The notes: a model not told the origin generated them from the sequence alone. DNA of 64,000 nucleotides from Plantago major (GCA_026545765.1 CM048840.1:86890877-86954876), one strand, 5' to 3'; counted from the first letter of the stretch, positions 46,109 through 58,952 are shown. A program made the numbers and translations.

Positions 46109-48279
46109 CTTATAAAAGTACTGCTACGTTTGGAGAGTCCAGAGAGATCCCTATGCTTCACGTAAAATTGTCTATGTTTTACATTTACCCATTTTGTGAT
46201 TTTTTGCGGATCCAGCATACCGGGTTTGGTGTTTAAAATATGGATCTGGGTCGTCCAATTTTGTGGACCGGGTTGCTTATAAAACCCGAACTTTTAGATG
46301 TTGCTGCAATATCTCATTCATTCTTCATTTTCAAGGAAACCGTTTCTCTCTGCAAAATCTAAACCACCTCAAATTCTAGCCCCTCTTTCTCACTGTCGTT
46401 GCGCCGCCGCCGCCGATGTCTCTGGATTCATTGCGCGATCATCAGGTAATGTCTGTTGAAACTCGATTTTAGTGTTTTTGAGTTCGATTTCGCCTTTTGT
46501 TGCTTCGTTTTTGCTGAATCGGTCATGTATGTTTCAGTTTCTGGAGCGATTTTGTGCAGTTTCTTGTTAACCGAGCTCAACATATTTGTCTAGTTTGTAG
46601 TGGAAAAATGCGGTTTTCATCAGACAAATCAAGCAAAATAGGAGTCGGTTATCAGAGATTCCGGATCAGATCGAATGAAGATCGGAGATTGGAGATCGAG
46701 TAGAGGAGTTGCAATTAGATCGGAGATCGAACGTAGTTTTCTGGATCTGTATTGGTACATCAAGCTCATCCATCCAGGTTGATTTTCTGGATCTGAGTTG
46801 ACGATGTTCGTAGTTTTCGAAAATTTTGACTCCAATCGCCTCTCCATCTCCTCCTCTTCCCGTCACGATCAGCTCACCGCCACCGAACTCCGCCGAGAGG
46901 CATTCTTCTCTACCTTCTTCGAAATTCGGTAAAATTTATCAGAAATTGATATAGTACACTTTATGCTTTTTACAATGAGATATTACTGCCAAATGTTTTG
47001 TTTTATATTTGCTCTGAAACCTAAAATATGTTTCTAAAGTTATGTTATTATTTGCTTCAACTAGTTATCCCACTTTTTACTGTTATTTGTCCATTTGTTG
47101 ATAATTTGCATGTATTGTTTCCTCTTTGCTAAGTAATGGAGTCAAGTTGCTAAGTATTAGGTTTTTGTCTAGCTTTGTTTGGATACTGAACCAATGTATC
47201 CGTTTCGTTGTGGCTTTATACTGTAAGGGAAGTGATATCAGTGTTAGTGTATTTGCTCGTTGTTTAAGAATTACTGATCGAAGTTTGTCATGTTGATGTA
47301 TGGGGCTGTGTCTTACGAGTTACGACCTAATATTTTTCTTGTGCAATGTGCAAGTTTCTAAGGGGTTTTGGCCATAGGAGTGCCGGAGTAGGTGTTTAGC
47401 AGCATTTATTGTTCAATAAGGTTTCTCTGTAATATTTTATCTTCTTAATGTTGTTATGATACTACTAGCTATCCTGGTATAAGAGGAGAAACTCAAGTTG
47501 TCTATCTATGTATCCTGCACGTGTTTTGTTTATACAAAAGTGCTTTAGTAAATCTTACGAGCTTGTTAATCATTCATCGAATATGGAAAATCTGCAGCCA
47601 AAATAATTTCTCCTACACGCATTCAAGTTCTGAGATTACACTTAAAGAGATGTGTTTAGGAATGCTTTGGGACAGGGAATTAGTAGTGTTCTCCAGTAGT
47701 TGTTGCCTCCCAAAGATTTGGTTTCAGTAGCATTCTTTTCTCAACTATCAAATTTACTAACTGATCTCAACATATTTGTCTAGTTTTTAGAGGATATTGT
47801 CTAGTTTTTAGTATATACTGTCTAGTTTTATTATCAAACATGAACATAATTGTCTATATTATCTAGTTTTTACACTATATTGTTTAGTTAATGAAAGGAA
47901 TTCTCTAATTTTTACATGATTTTGCAGACACTAAAATAAGCATTTTACTTGTACGTTAAGCAAATTAATTTTTACATGTTATTAAATTTACATTATATTG
48001 TTTAGTTTTTACATTATATTGTTTAGTTTATGCTAGAAATTCTCTAATTTTTACATTATATCTAGGAATTCTTTAGTTTTTACATTTTCACCTTCACCTT
48101 CAACTATCAAATTTACTAACGGAGCTCAACATATTTGTTTAGTTTTTAGAGGATATTGTCTAGTTTTTAGTGTATATTGTCTAGTTTTATTATCAAACAT
48201 GAAAATAATTGTCTATGTTGTCTAATTTTTACACTATATTGTTTAGTTTATGAAAGGAATTCTGTAGTTTTTACATGAT
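46109..48279 (+). other. DNA between duplicated segments, with a possible gene start
   Basis: A TATA box (TTATAAAA, near 46273) is followed at 46414 by ATG and MSLDSLRDHQ, then a GT donor at 46445. A 3' splice site before FLERFCAVSC and a stop (46538-46570) would give only about 20 residues. A second Arg/Ser-rich frame, 46804-46929 (...RHDQLTATELRREAFFSTFF...), ends at a GTAAAA donor. This could be the 5' end of a gene captured or left behind by rearrangement. No family is recognised. Confidence 0.35.
47764..48260. repeat. Minisatellite of TTGTCTAGTTTTTA-type units
   Basis: Units of about 17-25 bp (ATATTGT(C/T)TAGTTTTTA) recur some fifteen times. The block 47764-47975 is itself repeated at 48122-48330, starting from CTCAACATATTTGT(C/T)TAGTTTTTAGAGG. 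The higher-order repeat period is about 358 bp. Confidence 0.75.
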
Positions 48280-49707
48280 TTTGCAGACACTAAAATAAGC
48301 ATTTTACTTGTACGTTAAGCAAATTAATTTTACCACCTTTTCAGATTAAACTTAGATTTATAAAAAGTTACTTAATGTTATTATATGATTCGTAAAAGAT
48401 TGATACATAATTCAAATGTTTTCATGAGTTTTCATAACTTGAATTATTTAAATTATGAGGGAGTAAACTGAAATAATATTTGTAATTCTTTTACTTGGAT
48501 GAGAAAAAAGTTAATGCAGTTGGAACGTGAAGGGAGAGTGGACAAAAGCAGTTAAGTGGATGATTGAGTAAAAAAAGATTAATCCGTAACAGATTAAGAT
48601 CACAACCTTCCCACCATAATTTTTAACTAAAAAAACAAAAGAATGATTGTTGAAAAAATTAATTTAGATAGTTCAATTAAATTGAAGAAAAAAAAGAAGA
48701 TACTTCCTGTTTGAAGCAATTAAAAGCATTTATTGAGTGTGCATTTGTAAATGGTTTTCCGGGTGCTTTTTTGTCTGCTTTTGAGTTGCTTCTCAGCTTA
48801 TAACGATTACCTGTTTTTTTTCAGAGAAGTTGCAGTAGAAGTTTTAATATAAAATATAAAAAGTTATTTTTATACTTTAAAAGTACAAAAACACTTTTTT
48901 AATAATTTACACACACACTGAGTTGTTTTTCTACCTCTAGCGATTACTACTTTTTTTATAGAAAGATTTTAGAGTACATGCCATCGAAGATGGTCAAAGA
49001 AATAAGGGAAAAGAACGAAAGGAAAGAAATAAGTAGGACCTCATTCTTGATCCAAGATTCTTTATGTCTCTAATCTATAGAGAAAAGGTTGTTTATGCGA
49101 CTGCTTACCCACAAAGAAAATTGAGCGAAGATTCTAGAAACAGGGATAAGATGAAGAAAGACTTTCAATAGTCCGTCTATTGACTCCAACAGAAAACAAA
49201 TTAATTAATAATTCTTGTTATATTGGTGTGGATATCTTTTCCTTTTTTCAATTCTGATAATTCTTTCAACAGATCCTCTTGATATAGCTTTATGATGTTT
49301 TGAGTCGAACGGAGTCGAATCAAATATCTCAACATTTGAGTCTAGCTCGAATTGTAGTCAAGTCCGATATCAACTCGACTTGTTAATAAAACATGCTAAT
49401 TTTTCAAACTTGAGTCACAATAATCAATCTTTAACTCGACTCATTTGATCGAGTTTTGGTGGCTCAAGCTTGTTGTGAAAAATACATTGGGTAGGGATGA
49501 GCACGGGTCCAGACTCGACGCGGACTGTACACGAATGTTACGATTCAAGTTTGGGCTTAGGCCTGGATTTCTAAAACACATGCCAAACGAAGAGCTTGAT
49601 ACGAGGAATGATATTTACGGCATGTTTGGCATACAACTAAAACATACTATGCATCCGTTAAAATGTTTCAGAGCATTTGTTTTAAATCTTCTACAATAAA
49701 AAATTTA
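48280..49707 (+). repeat. Segmental duplication, copy 2 (~1.4 kb)
   Basis: Second copy of 44802-46108. It keeps the stretch with CACAACCTTCCCACCATAAT and AGATACTTCC (48590-48730) that copy 1 lacks. A 27-bp-type repeat of CTTTATGTCTCTAATCTATAG occurs once here and twice in copy 1. A short start of the unit also lies at 47922-47975. Confidence 0.85.
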
Positions 49708-49736
49708 ACTCAATTTTTTCTCCACTAAACAATCAT
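49624..49736 (+). mobile_element. TGTTTGG-ended MITE, copy split by CACTA copy 3 (left part)
   Basis: Begins TGTTTGGCATACAACTAAAA and runs to AACAATCATCATT, where the CACTA element begins. The continuation ACTACTCTTACT...AATCAAACTAACAATC lies at 53553-53610. The order matches the reverse complement of the copy at 35657-36005, showing that the CACTA element landed inside this MITE. Confidence 0.7.
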
Positions 49737-50927
49737 CATTACAAGAATTCTGTGAATTGGCGACGGAAAGGGGCGACGGAACGTTATCCGTCGCCCCTTT
49801 AACGACGGATCGGCGTATTTAGCGACGGATAGGGCGAGGGCATTTCGCCCTATCCGTCGCTAATCCGTCGACGTATTCGTCGCCATTATAACTATCCGTC
49901 GCTATATGGCGACGGATAATTCTATCCGTCGTTACTAGTTATCCGTCGTATGACTTTTGTAAAAAAAAAAAAAAAAAAACAGAAATTTAACGACGGATAA
50001 ATTATCCGTCATTAAAAAATAATTAAAAAAATAATATGTAGCGACGGATAGCTATCCGTCGCTAGCGAGGGATAGGTATCTGTCGCTGCTTCTCAGACAT
50101 AGACGAGCAGCTTCTTCTCTTCTCCCCCATTTCTTCTCTGCTTCTTTCTTCTTCTTCCCGTCTTCGAAATTTTCGCAATTTGGTTTCCGACTAAACGTCC
50201 ACCATTCCGGCGAATCTTTGGCTCTTTTCAAAGCTCTTTCAACAAGGAACTCGGGTGTCCGTTCACTTTCATCGATTTTCGACTATTTTTCCCGCAATTT
50301 GAAGGTAATTGTCTAAAACCCTACTTTTTTAAATTTGGGACTTTTGCTAATTTCGATCAATTGTATGTTTCTAAACTCATATACTAGCTAGTATAACTCA
50401 TATTAAGTAGTGGGTTAATGAATTGATTGATTTATTGTGAAATTGATTAGTTAGTATAATGTTTGTAAGTATGGTGTTTAGTTTGATGTTTGTAAGTATG
50501 AAGTATGTAAGTATGTATGATATGTATGTAAGTATGTATGTTATTTATGGTATTTATTTTGATTTAGTTTAATGTTTGTAAGTATGTATTGGATTTGGTT
50601 GAGTATTTGGTAATTTATAATTTGTATAAAAAAATTGGTAATTGGTAATTCGTATAATTCGATGGGAATATAAATTGATATTTCGTAGAAAAAATTGGTA
50701 ATTGGTAATTTATAATTCGTATAATTGAAATGCTTTTAATTTATAAATTGGTAATTGTAATGGGAATATAATAAAATTGCATGAAAAAAACTTTAAATGT
50801 AAAATGCATATAATTCATGAAATTTGGAATGTATAATTAACAATGCAATTATAGCCAGGAATTGAAATTGAGTTGAAATTCAATACGATCTAATAAATTC
50901 AGATGTGTCAGATTATATAATCATACC

Positions 50928-51600
50928 ATGAATCCTAATCGTTCATGGATGTACTGTCGTACTGTTAATGGTAGACTTCAATCTAGTTTTGTGGAAGGGG
51001 TTGAAGCCTTCATCGCATTTGCGATGACACATTGTGTAAAGGGGGGTTTGATAAAGTGCCCTTGCAAATTGAAAAAATGCAAAAACAAGCAATATTTGAC
51101 TCCTACAGCGGTAATCGATCACTTGAAACGTAATGGATTCCTGCCTGAGTATGAGGCATGGAATCACCATGGTGAGGAAGCAACACCGTCCATGACATAT
51201 GATCAATTTAGGCAGCGTGGAAGGAATAGAAAAAATGAGCAAGGGGTCAAAGTACATCTAAATCGCATGCTTTTCATGACCGGTTTGAAGAAATGGTGTT
51301 TAATGCTGCCAGGGCAGAATTTATGGACACTGGTACCACTAGAACCGAGGGGGATGTGGAGGAGCCTCTGAATCCTGCGGATCAGGTGTTCTTTGACTTG
51401 TTGGAATCAGTAAAGAAGCCGATTTATCCGGGGTGTAGGCTCAGCGAGTTGTCTTTGTTGGCTTGGCTAATGAGTTGTAAGGCTCATGGCCAGCAATCTG
51501 AAGCGAGCTTCAATGAATGGGTATAAGTAATGTCGGATCTTTGTCCTGAAGAAAACCTAGTTCCCATCAACTTTTACCAAGCGAAGAAAAAGATGCGGAG
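50928..51600 (+). pseudogene. TNP2 transposase N-terminal remnant
   Basis: MNPNRSWMYCRTVNGRLQSS opens the transposase-associated domain, followed by KCPCKLKKCKNKQY and HLKRNGFLPEYEAWNHHGE. The frame shifts near 51290: the continuation EFMDTGTTRTEGDVEEPLNP is read from 51293. A stop follows at 51524-51526, and QAKKKMR marks the last match at about 51600. Compared with copy 2 everything after that point (zinc-binding pair, FPL box, catalytic region) is deleted, and the accessory gene begins directly. Close similarity to copy 2 shows one family. Confidence 0.8.
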
Positions 51601-51623
51601 GTTGGGGTTGCCTATGGTAACCA

Positions 51624-52909
51624 TTGACTGGAGGGTCTGACTCAAAGGAGCAGATTAGTCAGAGTAGCCGCGCTACGGTTCCTGAGACGCCACCTGGTTC
51701 GAGCAGGGGATCGACTCACTTGTTCGAGAACTTACAGGACGACGACTGTCCCTACACTGAGCTCGAGTTCGGGGCTCAGTGGAACGGGAAGCCTGTGTTG
51801 TTCCCATTGGGCAAAGACAAGTAAGTATTATGCATTCTTTTTTATATATATAGAACATACCTTAAGGTAATTTATGTCACATCATTGTTATACTATATAC
51901 TAATTAATATTTGTTTCTTGTATCTTATACATTGATAATAGGTTATGGCCTTCAGATGCAGCCGCTAAATTCGGTGACATCTTTCGGACCAAGAGGGAGC
52001 CCCCGGGGCAAGGGGGCGAGATGTGGTCGTGCATCTCGGACCGGATGAGAGGCGAGTACTTTGATGAGTTGCGGTTAAGTTTGAATCTGACATTCCTTTA
52101 TTTGTTGTTATACTCATTGTTTTAATGTGAGTGGTATGTTAGCCACTGTATGTGAGTGGTATGTTAGCCGCTGAACTTGGGTGATATGTTAGTCACCACT
52201 GTGTTAGTAAATTTTAGGACAATGTGAGTGGTATGTTAGCCACTATAAGTGTACATCTAATTTGGTCAGTTTATTCGTACATGTGTTTTGTGTTTCATTT
52301 CTATACCTTTAATGAGTTCCTAGCTAAATGTTTGCCTTTAATGAGTTCCTAGCTAAATGTTTACCTTTAATGTGTTTTGTGTTTCATATGTTCTTCAGGT
52401 GTCTTCAGGGGTGCAGAATACCGCCTTCGAGTACTTCAAAAGAGCGAAGCTGAAGAACGACAGATGGGTTGACAGCAAGTCCGAGGCTATTGCGGTACGT
52501 TAATTTTGGTTAAAATTCATATTTGTGTAGTACAAGTTATTATGAAAAAACTGTAACTCATGATATCTGCATTTCACGGTTTCAGGCTGAGGTGGAGGCT
52601 CAGATTGAGAGGCAGCAGGCCGAAACGGGTGAGGAGCTGACCATTGAACAACAAAACAACATCTTCTTAGCCGTCAACCCAATGGACAACAAAGGTCGAG
52701 TATATGGACTGGGGAGTTTCGGCCCTGTGATGACTACTCCTACCTACTCAGCATCCTAGCAATCTAGACATTCTGTTTTCACACAGGAGCAGGTCTCGGA
52801 GATGGTGCAGTCACATGTATCAGAACATGTTGCACGGCTCACAGAGGAAATGGAGCGGCGAGATAGAGCTCTACGGGAGGAAAACGAGCGTCTTCGATTC
52901 TGTATCTGA
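51624..52909 (+). pseudogene. CACTA accessory protein (Ptta/En-Spm, Transposase_24-like)
   Basis: Blocks: 51624-51821 (TVPETPPGSSRGSTHLFENL), 51944-52075 (LWPSDAAAKFGDIFRTKREP...ISDRMRGEYFDELR), about 52400-52495 (FEYFKRAKLKNDRWVDSKSE) and 52586-52909 (AEVEAQIERQQAETGEELTI...NPMDNKGRVYGLGSFGP). The exon that carries IWPAFETLG in copy 2 is missing. A TAG at 52757-52759 interrupts the last block. After it the frame continues as a coiled coil (EEMERRDRALREENERL). The NPMDNKGRVYGLG box is the C-terminal signature of this family. Confidence 0.8.
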
Positions 52910-53610
52910 GCTTTCATGTCTGTGTTCGAGCAAAGATCCACCCCGTTAGTTAGATTTTGACTTGTGTTTTTTTTATACTTTAGACTATGTACGGATATTG
53001 TTTTTCATTACGGATGGTTTGTTAACTTTTGTAGAATGATTTATGTTTAATTAAAACAATTTCATTATTCTAGATTTACTATCGGACAGTATATTTTGTG
53101 AAACAGGTGAAATATGAAAACAGGCTGCAAATTATTTTTTTAAAAAAAAATTAAAAATCTGCTTTTTTTTGCGACGGATAAATTATCCGTCGCTATAAAG
53201 CAGATTTTCAAAAAACAAAATTCTGCTATTTTAATGACGGATAAATTATCCGTCGCCATAAATTTATCCGTCGCTAAGAAGCAGATTTAAAAAAAATATA
53301 ATTCTGCTATTCCGTCGCTATATTGGCGACGGATAATTTATCCGTCGTTAAAATAGCAGAATTTTGTTTTTTAAAAAAAATTAAAAATCTGCTTTTTAGC
53401 GACGGATAAAAAGTCAAAGGTTTATCCGTCGCGATTTAGCGACGGATAATCTATCCGTCGTCCCGCTTCCTGTGGGACGACGGCTTTTTTATCCGTCGCT
53501 AAGTCCGTCGCTAAGGACTTAGCGACGGATCGCTACTGTTTTGGCGACGGATTTACACTACTCTTACTATTTCAATCAAACTAACAATCTGAAACTAATC
53601 AAACAACATT

Positions 53611-55668
53611 TATGAAGGTATATATGTCCTAGAAACAATCATATTGGGGACAAATATACTTAATCCCATTCAGTATTTGCATATAATTGTTATATGTTAT
53701 TATAATGTATATATGGACATATACATATATTGGCATTACAGTGTTTAAATATTTATTGTCTATTTGTCTACATTCATTTATATATGTGTTCCCATGAGTT
53801 TAATGTTGTCACTAAAAATGTGAGATCCTAGATGCGTTGTTTGATGCAAGCTGGATGTATTGGTAGTATATGAGGTGTAGGTGACTTTGTGCGATCCAAG
53901 TCGATGGATTATCTGTAATTTGTATTAGCGAGCATTTCTTGTGCTCTGTGACTTTTGGAAAGTTTAATAATAATAATATTTTCCGTTTCAAAAAAAAAAG
54001 AAAGCATAAGCTCTTAAATGGCCCCAATCAATGATCATGGAGAATGGGATATCGATGATGCATAATATCCTTGGGATATTGAAGATTGACATGTGGTCTG
54101 CATCATATCCTTAGAGTGATGTAGTGGTTCTCACAACTACGAATAACTCGGTTATTCATGATGGACACATGGACACTTTGGAGAGTGCTGGTATACCCTA
54201 CCGAGAAACCATTTGATATAATTCTATTTAAGTGTCTATGGAAGTATCGGCATGTAGGGTGATGTAATAGTCTTTCGACTTGAGGTCAATACGACTTCAT
54301 GTGTGAAGTGATGTACGACCAAGGCTTGCAATCTTGAGGGGGTAGATACGGCGTGCACTGGGTACATCATGGAGCACATGGAAGTCGTAGTTGAGCTAAG
54401 ATATAATGCATTCCTAGTAATAGAATTTGAGAGAATACTCTACTTCTCAAATTTAGTTGATCATTAGTCACTGCCACTGCATTGGACATGTATTCGAAAT
54501 AGTGTTCGAATATATCAAGGATCAACTAATACAATTGAGAGATATTGATTAAGTTATTAGAACAGACACAATATCAAGTTCTAGACTTAATCGAGTATTC
54601 GTGAATGAAGGGACCGTATCATCATTAGCTCTACATTTCAGGGAGTTTGTATAAGTCCCCACAAACGTTCTTATGTATCAAAAATGTCCATTTAATCGTC
54701 TAGGAGTTCGTCCGGACATTAATTTGATTAGTGCTTGCTATACATAAGGCCCTAAGGGTCACACAATATAGTAATTGTCGCATCAATCGTATGTTGGAAT
54801 TAATTAGATGTTAATTGGATTGAACATCTAATTTAACTAAATATCTAATTGGATTATGGTATATTATGAAGGATTTCTATTTGATAGAAAGTAATTAAAT
54901 GTTAATTAGATTAAACATTTAATTGAATAAATATATTATTGGATTAAATATATTTAATGGAAAATTTTTTATTTGAGAGAAAATATTTAATTGAGTTAAA
55001 TTAGATTTATTTGGACTCAATTAGTTATTTATAAGGATGTGCACTTGGACGAATTTGGAATTAAGTCCAAAGGCCCAAAATATGTAGAAGAGGGGAAAGG
55101 ACAAACTGTTGGGCCATCCGGCCCAACAGCCTGTGGGCTGGCACGTGCACTGTACGCGCCAGACAGAAACGAAATGGGGACACGCGCCCCGGGCCTTCTC
55201 GAAGGTTCTTGTTCTTTTCTTGCTACCTAATTCTTTCCTTGTACTGTTTCTTCTTTGTTTTGGTAATTTTCCTTTTGAAGGATTATTGAAACCTTATAAG
55301 TAGACCCACCCCTTCATAATCAAACACATTAGAATTCATCAGATGAATTCACAGTATAGAATTCACAACAGAATTCATTTAATGAAATCTCTCAAGAATT
55401 CCAATAATTCTTATAAATAGTTTATGTAGAATTTTCTCTTAAAAGAATATCCTAGCAATTCTTCGAAGGAGAATCCAACAATACGCGAGATTGTGCTCAC
55501 GTGTTTTTGGTGCTCAATTGTTGTGGATCAACTAAGGTCAACCGCTTATACAAACAACTAGATCTAGGGTTTCGTTGTTCAAATGCATCAAGATCCAGGA
55601 AGCTTATCTGTCGCCATAGCAAGTAAGCTTTCGATTTATGTTATCCGCTGCGTTACCTTAGAGGTTAT
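53611..55668 (+). mobile_element. Copia-type LTR (5' LTR of a right-hand element), main part
   Basis: MITE homology stops near 53610. From there, TATGTCCTAGAAACAATCAT and the following AT-rich stretch resemble the start of long copia LTRs. A TATA box (TATAAG, 55295-55300) lies near the end. The LTR is interrupted at 55668 by the gypsy-type element and resumes at 63425-63445, directly before a tRNA-Met primer site (63446). The left edge is uncertain: TGTTGGAATTAATTAG at 54793 is an alternative start, which would give a ~0.9 kb LTR instead of ~2.1 kb. Only one LTR of the element lies in the window. Confidence 0.6.
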
Positions 55669-57239
55669 TGTGGCAACTAAAGTTGCTCAAATGATAGTTT
55701 TATTGATCTTGATTTAAGCGGGTACAGTTCTCTAGTCTAATCCTCTGATTCTAATCTTCTAAAGCGGCGAACTTAAATCTTCAAATTCTTCGTTTTAGGC
55801 TATTTGACTTCAAAGTCAGAAAATCGTCGATTCGAGGGTTTCTTGGCTTGATCTCGGATCGGATTGTGAACTTGGGAGTGTTTAAGGCGAACGATGACGA
55901 GCTTCTTGGGATCTTGATGAGTTCCATGAAGAACGCTTCTAGATCGTCGCAGGATTTGGCCTTTGATCTTCTGAAGAGGAAGTTTGGCCGTCAGGAAACG
56001 TTTCTCCAAGGCCTTTTGGGCTTGATTTTGGATCTAATGCAGCTTTTGGCGAAGAAATTCAAGAAGGTTGATCGGGCTTCGGCTGGGCTTTTGGATTTGA
56101 TCTTCCTTTGGCAGCGGTTGATCTTCCAATAACGTTTTTCCAAGTGCGCAGGGGCTTATTCTTGGATCAAACTGCGACTTCTCTTTGATTTCCGGATGAA
56201 CTTCTTGAATGTTTGCTCGAACTTCAAGGCGGATCTTGAGAGAAGGATGAGAGGATTTGCCCTGGCTCTGGCTCTGGAACTTTTGATTTTCACTTATGAT
56301 TTTTTTACTTTTGCTTCAGGCCTCTTGATTTTGGTGGAGAATGAGCTCCTTATACAGGGGTGGGAAAAAGAGAAGGATCAAATCCTATTGGTTGAGCGAA
56401 GATTTGATTCTATCTACTTTTCTTTAATTGCAATTAATTAATAACTGTATCAATTTTATGACATGGCACAATCCTATTGGTTGAATTGTGTCTTCTTTTT
56501 CATGTCATAATTTTAATTAAAAGAATGTATTTCGACATCATTCTTATAATGTGGGCTTAGAAATCTCCAAAATTTCACATAATTTTGTAATGTGAAATAA
56601 TCGAAAATGCTCCATATTCTCCACGTGGCCCAATTTGATAGGCCATAAATGTAGCATATTAAAATCAATTAAATTACCATATCATGTTGGAATAAAATTT
56701 AGTAAAATTCAAATTAAATACGGTAATTTAGATTTAATAATTTTAATAATTTATTCGACACATTTTGTGTGTCTACAAATTGCCCCCTCGTGACTTGTGC
56801 ATGAGTAGCGTCTTTTGAAATGAACGAGTCGCGACAAAAAGAATCTGTACATATCAAAACATGATTTCTTGGTCCAAGTTTAGTGCGGACCATCAGCTTC
56901 TTTTGATCCATTTCAACAATCAAGGCCTAGCCCAATTATTATATGTGGTCTATGCAGCCCAACCCTAGTCCATCATGTTTCATCTTCTTCAGTAAGAAGA
57001 AGTTCTAGCTTCTGCAAATTCTTGTTAGCTCTCAAAACAGAGCATGTACTAAGCATCTAAGAGTCCTTTAAACAGAACTTGTATGTTAATCAACAACATT
57101 GTCGTGCTTATTACCGGGATTTGAGTACGTCTTTAATCGAGAACAAAATACTTCCATCCAAACTTAACTTCGATTTCTACTCTAACTCAAACTCAAACCA
57201 GCTCTATCATGATCTTCTAGATTTGATTCGACTCCAATT

Positions 57240-57560
57240 TGAATCCAATTTCTAACCAGGATTGGACTCTCTGCCAATGTCTATATAAAGAGATTGAATT
57301 CTTCACTTTATTCGCTATCGAGTTTCGACAGTCGAGAGTCAGGGAGGATTAAATGGCGCAAGATGGCACCAACTTACAACCACTGTTTGTAGCATCGGCC
57401 AGGTGGAGCTCGAGGCAAGGGGCAAGCAGGCGGTCGGAGAAGATGCAGCAGCGACTTCTTATACCGTCATCTCAGCTGCACGTTGTCGTTAGAGGAGGAA
57501 GAGACTTTCGAGCACACTCTCTCCGTTTACAAGATCTATCCACGCCCGACCTCTGAAGAT
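57240..57560 (+). other. Promoter-like segment with a short open frame inside the retroelement
   Basis: TCTATATAAAG at 57281 is followed by ATG at 57353 and a 67-codon frame (MAQDGTNLQPLFVASARWSS...). It lies on the strand opposite to gag. An overlapping frame reads LSLEEEETFEHTLSVYKIYP. This could be a captured host fragment or part of an older nested LTR. No family is recognised, and a working gene is unlikely. Confidence 0.3.
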
Positions 57561-57719
57561 TATAACTGCGGCAAGTGGCTTCAGTCCGATACAATCTTTT
57601 TAACTTTCTTTTCTTTTCCTTGCAATTTTTCCTTGGAATTTATTTTATTTTCTTTCTCAAGATTTTGTTCCTATCACTTGTAGGAAATAGTCAAACATAA
57701 CGAAGAAGCAACAATAGGA

Positions 57720-58340
57720 GTTTAGACCACCATCTCAAAGATCACATGAAGAGGTCTAGACCATTCGCTTCGAGACATGGCCACCCGTATTGGATCCATC
57801 AACCATGGAAGACAATCACATGAAGAGGCGTAGACCATCCAATTGAAGACATGACCACCCACTTTTGATCAACCTTGGGAGGGCCACCACATGAAGAGGC
57901 GTAGACCATCCACACTTGAAGACATAGCTACCTGATTTTCGATCAACCTAGGGAAAGCTACAGCATGGAGTGGCGTAACATCATCCACTTAGAGGCATGA
58001 CTATGTAATTTCAGATCAAGGCCATCACATGAAGATGCATAACACCATCCGCTTCGAGACATGGCTACCCAACTTCTGTTCTAGGCCACCACATGAAGAT
58101 GCATAACACCATCCGTTTCGAGGCATGGCTACCCAACTTCCGATCTAGATGCATAACTCCATCCGCTTTGAGGCATGGCTACCCAACATTCGATCAACCT
58201 GGACTTTGAAGCGCAACTTGGGCATACCGATCAACCTGGAGATTGAAGTTTAGCTTGGGCATACTGATCATCCTTGAGCTTGAAGCGTAGCTTGGGCATA
58301 CTGATCAACCTGGAGATTTGCTCAACCACGATGAGTCAAT
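57720..58340. repeat. Tandem ~65-85-bp units inside the gypsy-type element
   Basis: The phrase CACATGAAGA(G/T)(G/T)C(G/A)TA followed by ACCATCC, GAGACATGGCTACCC and GATCAACCT recurs about seven times. From 58195 it is replaced by a shorter repeat (TTGAAGCGTAGCTTGGGCATACTGATCAACCTGGAG). It lies in the untranslated stretch between gag and the downstream LTR. Confidence 0.75.
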
Positions 58341-58952
58341 GAAGATTCCACAAGTAGCCGCTTTATTTATTCATCGTTTCGCCTGGACAAACTAGCCGCT
58401 TTCACATATTTTGATTGAACTTAGAAATTTCTAAGCTGCCTATGTACCTCCATAAGAGAGGATCAAGTCAAAACGTAGTTCAAACACTTGGAAAGGGGGT
58501 GCCGTACACAGTTTATACTCATGCGGGCCAGGAGTATCTATTACTTAGCCACCTAAGACGAGGTGAGGCGAGTTAACAGTTTAGCCACATGTCATGCCAT
58601 TGGTGGTTACCGTACGCAGTTTATGCCCATGCGGGCCAAGAGCGTTCTAATCTAAGCACCCCTACTTTGTTTTGAGGGCTCCTGCATTTTTTTTCTTTTT
58701 TTTTAAAGCTAGTATAAGCACCCCTGCTTTGTTTTGACGGCTCCTGCATTTTTCCTTTCTATTTTTTTTGTTTTTTTTTTTTAAAGTCCTACTCTATCTA
58801 ATGATGCTTCAAGAATTCACCGATAGCATGGTTAATTCTTTGTGCACCCTTTGCATCTTCCTCCACAACGCCATAGTCTTGTAGACTGATGTGGTATGAT
58901 GATGCCAAAACTTCACTGCCATCTTCTTCAATGTCTTACACTCTCACATGAA

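Larger units (their letters stand above)
49737..53552 (+). mobile_element. CACTA transposon with fused transposase remnants (copy 3)
   Basis: The left end CATTACAAGAATTCTG is a one-base variant of CACTACAAGAA. Subterminal zones 49758-50085 and 53165-53550 are filled with GCGACGGATA/TATCCGTCGC hairpins. No TTGTAGTG terminus is present on the right: the sequence passes from GGCGACGGATTT straight into MITE DNA near 53553, so the right tip is missing. Inside are the N-terminal part of a TNP2 transposase and the accessory protein on the same strand, as in autonomous CACTA elements, but with the transposase core deleted. It could not move itself. Confidence 0.85.

Noticed and set aside
47521-47730. 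A 69-codon frame after a possible first exon
   Set aside because: No splice acceptor or domain supports it, and the composition is that of AT-rich intergenic DNA.
44802-49707. The 1.3-1.4 kb direct repeats as LTRs of one retrotransposon
   Set aside because: They do not start with TG or end with CA, no primer site or purine tract lies next to them, and their right edges fall at different points of a MITE.
57353-57556. A plus-strand gene with a good TATA box inside the retroelement
   Set aside because: It has only 67 codons, no recognisable family and lies opposite to gag. It is kept only as a promoter-like segment.
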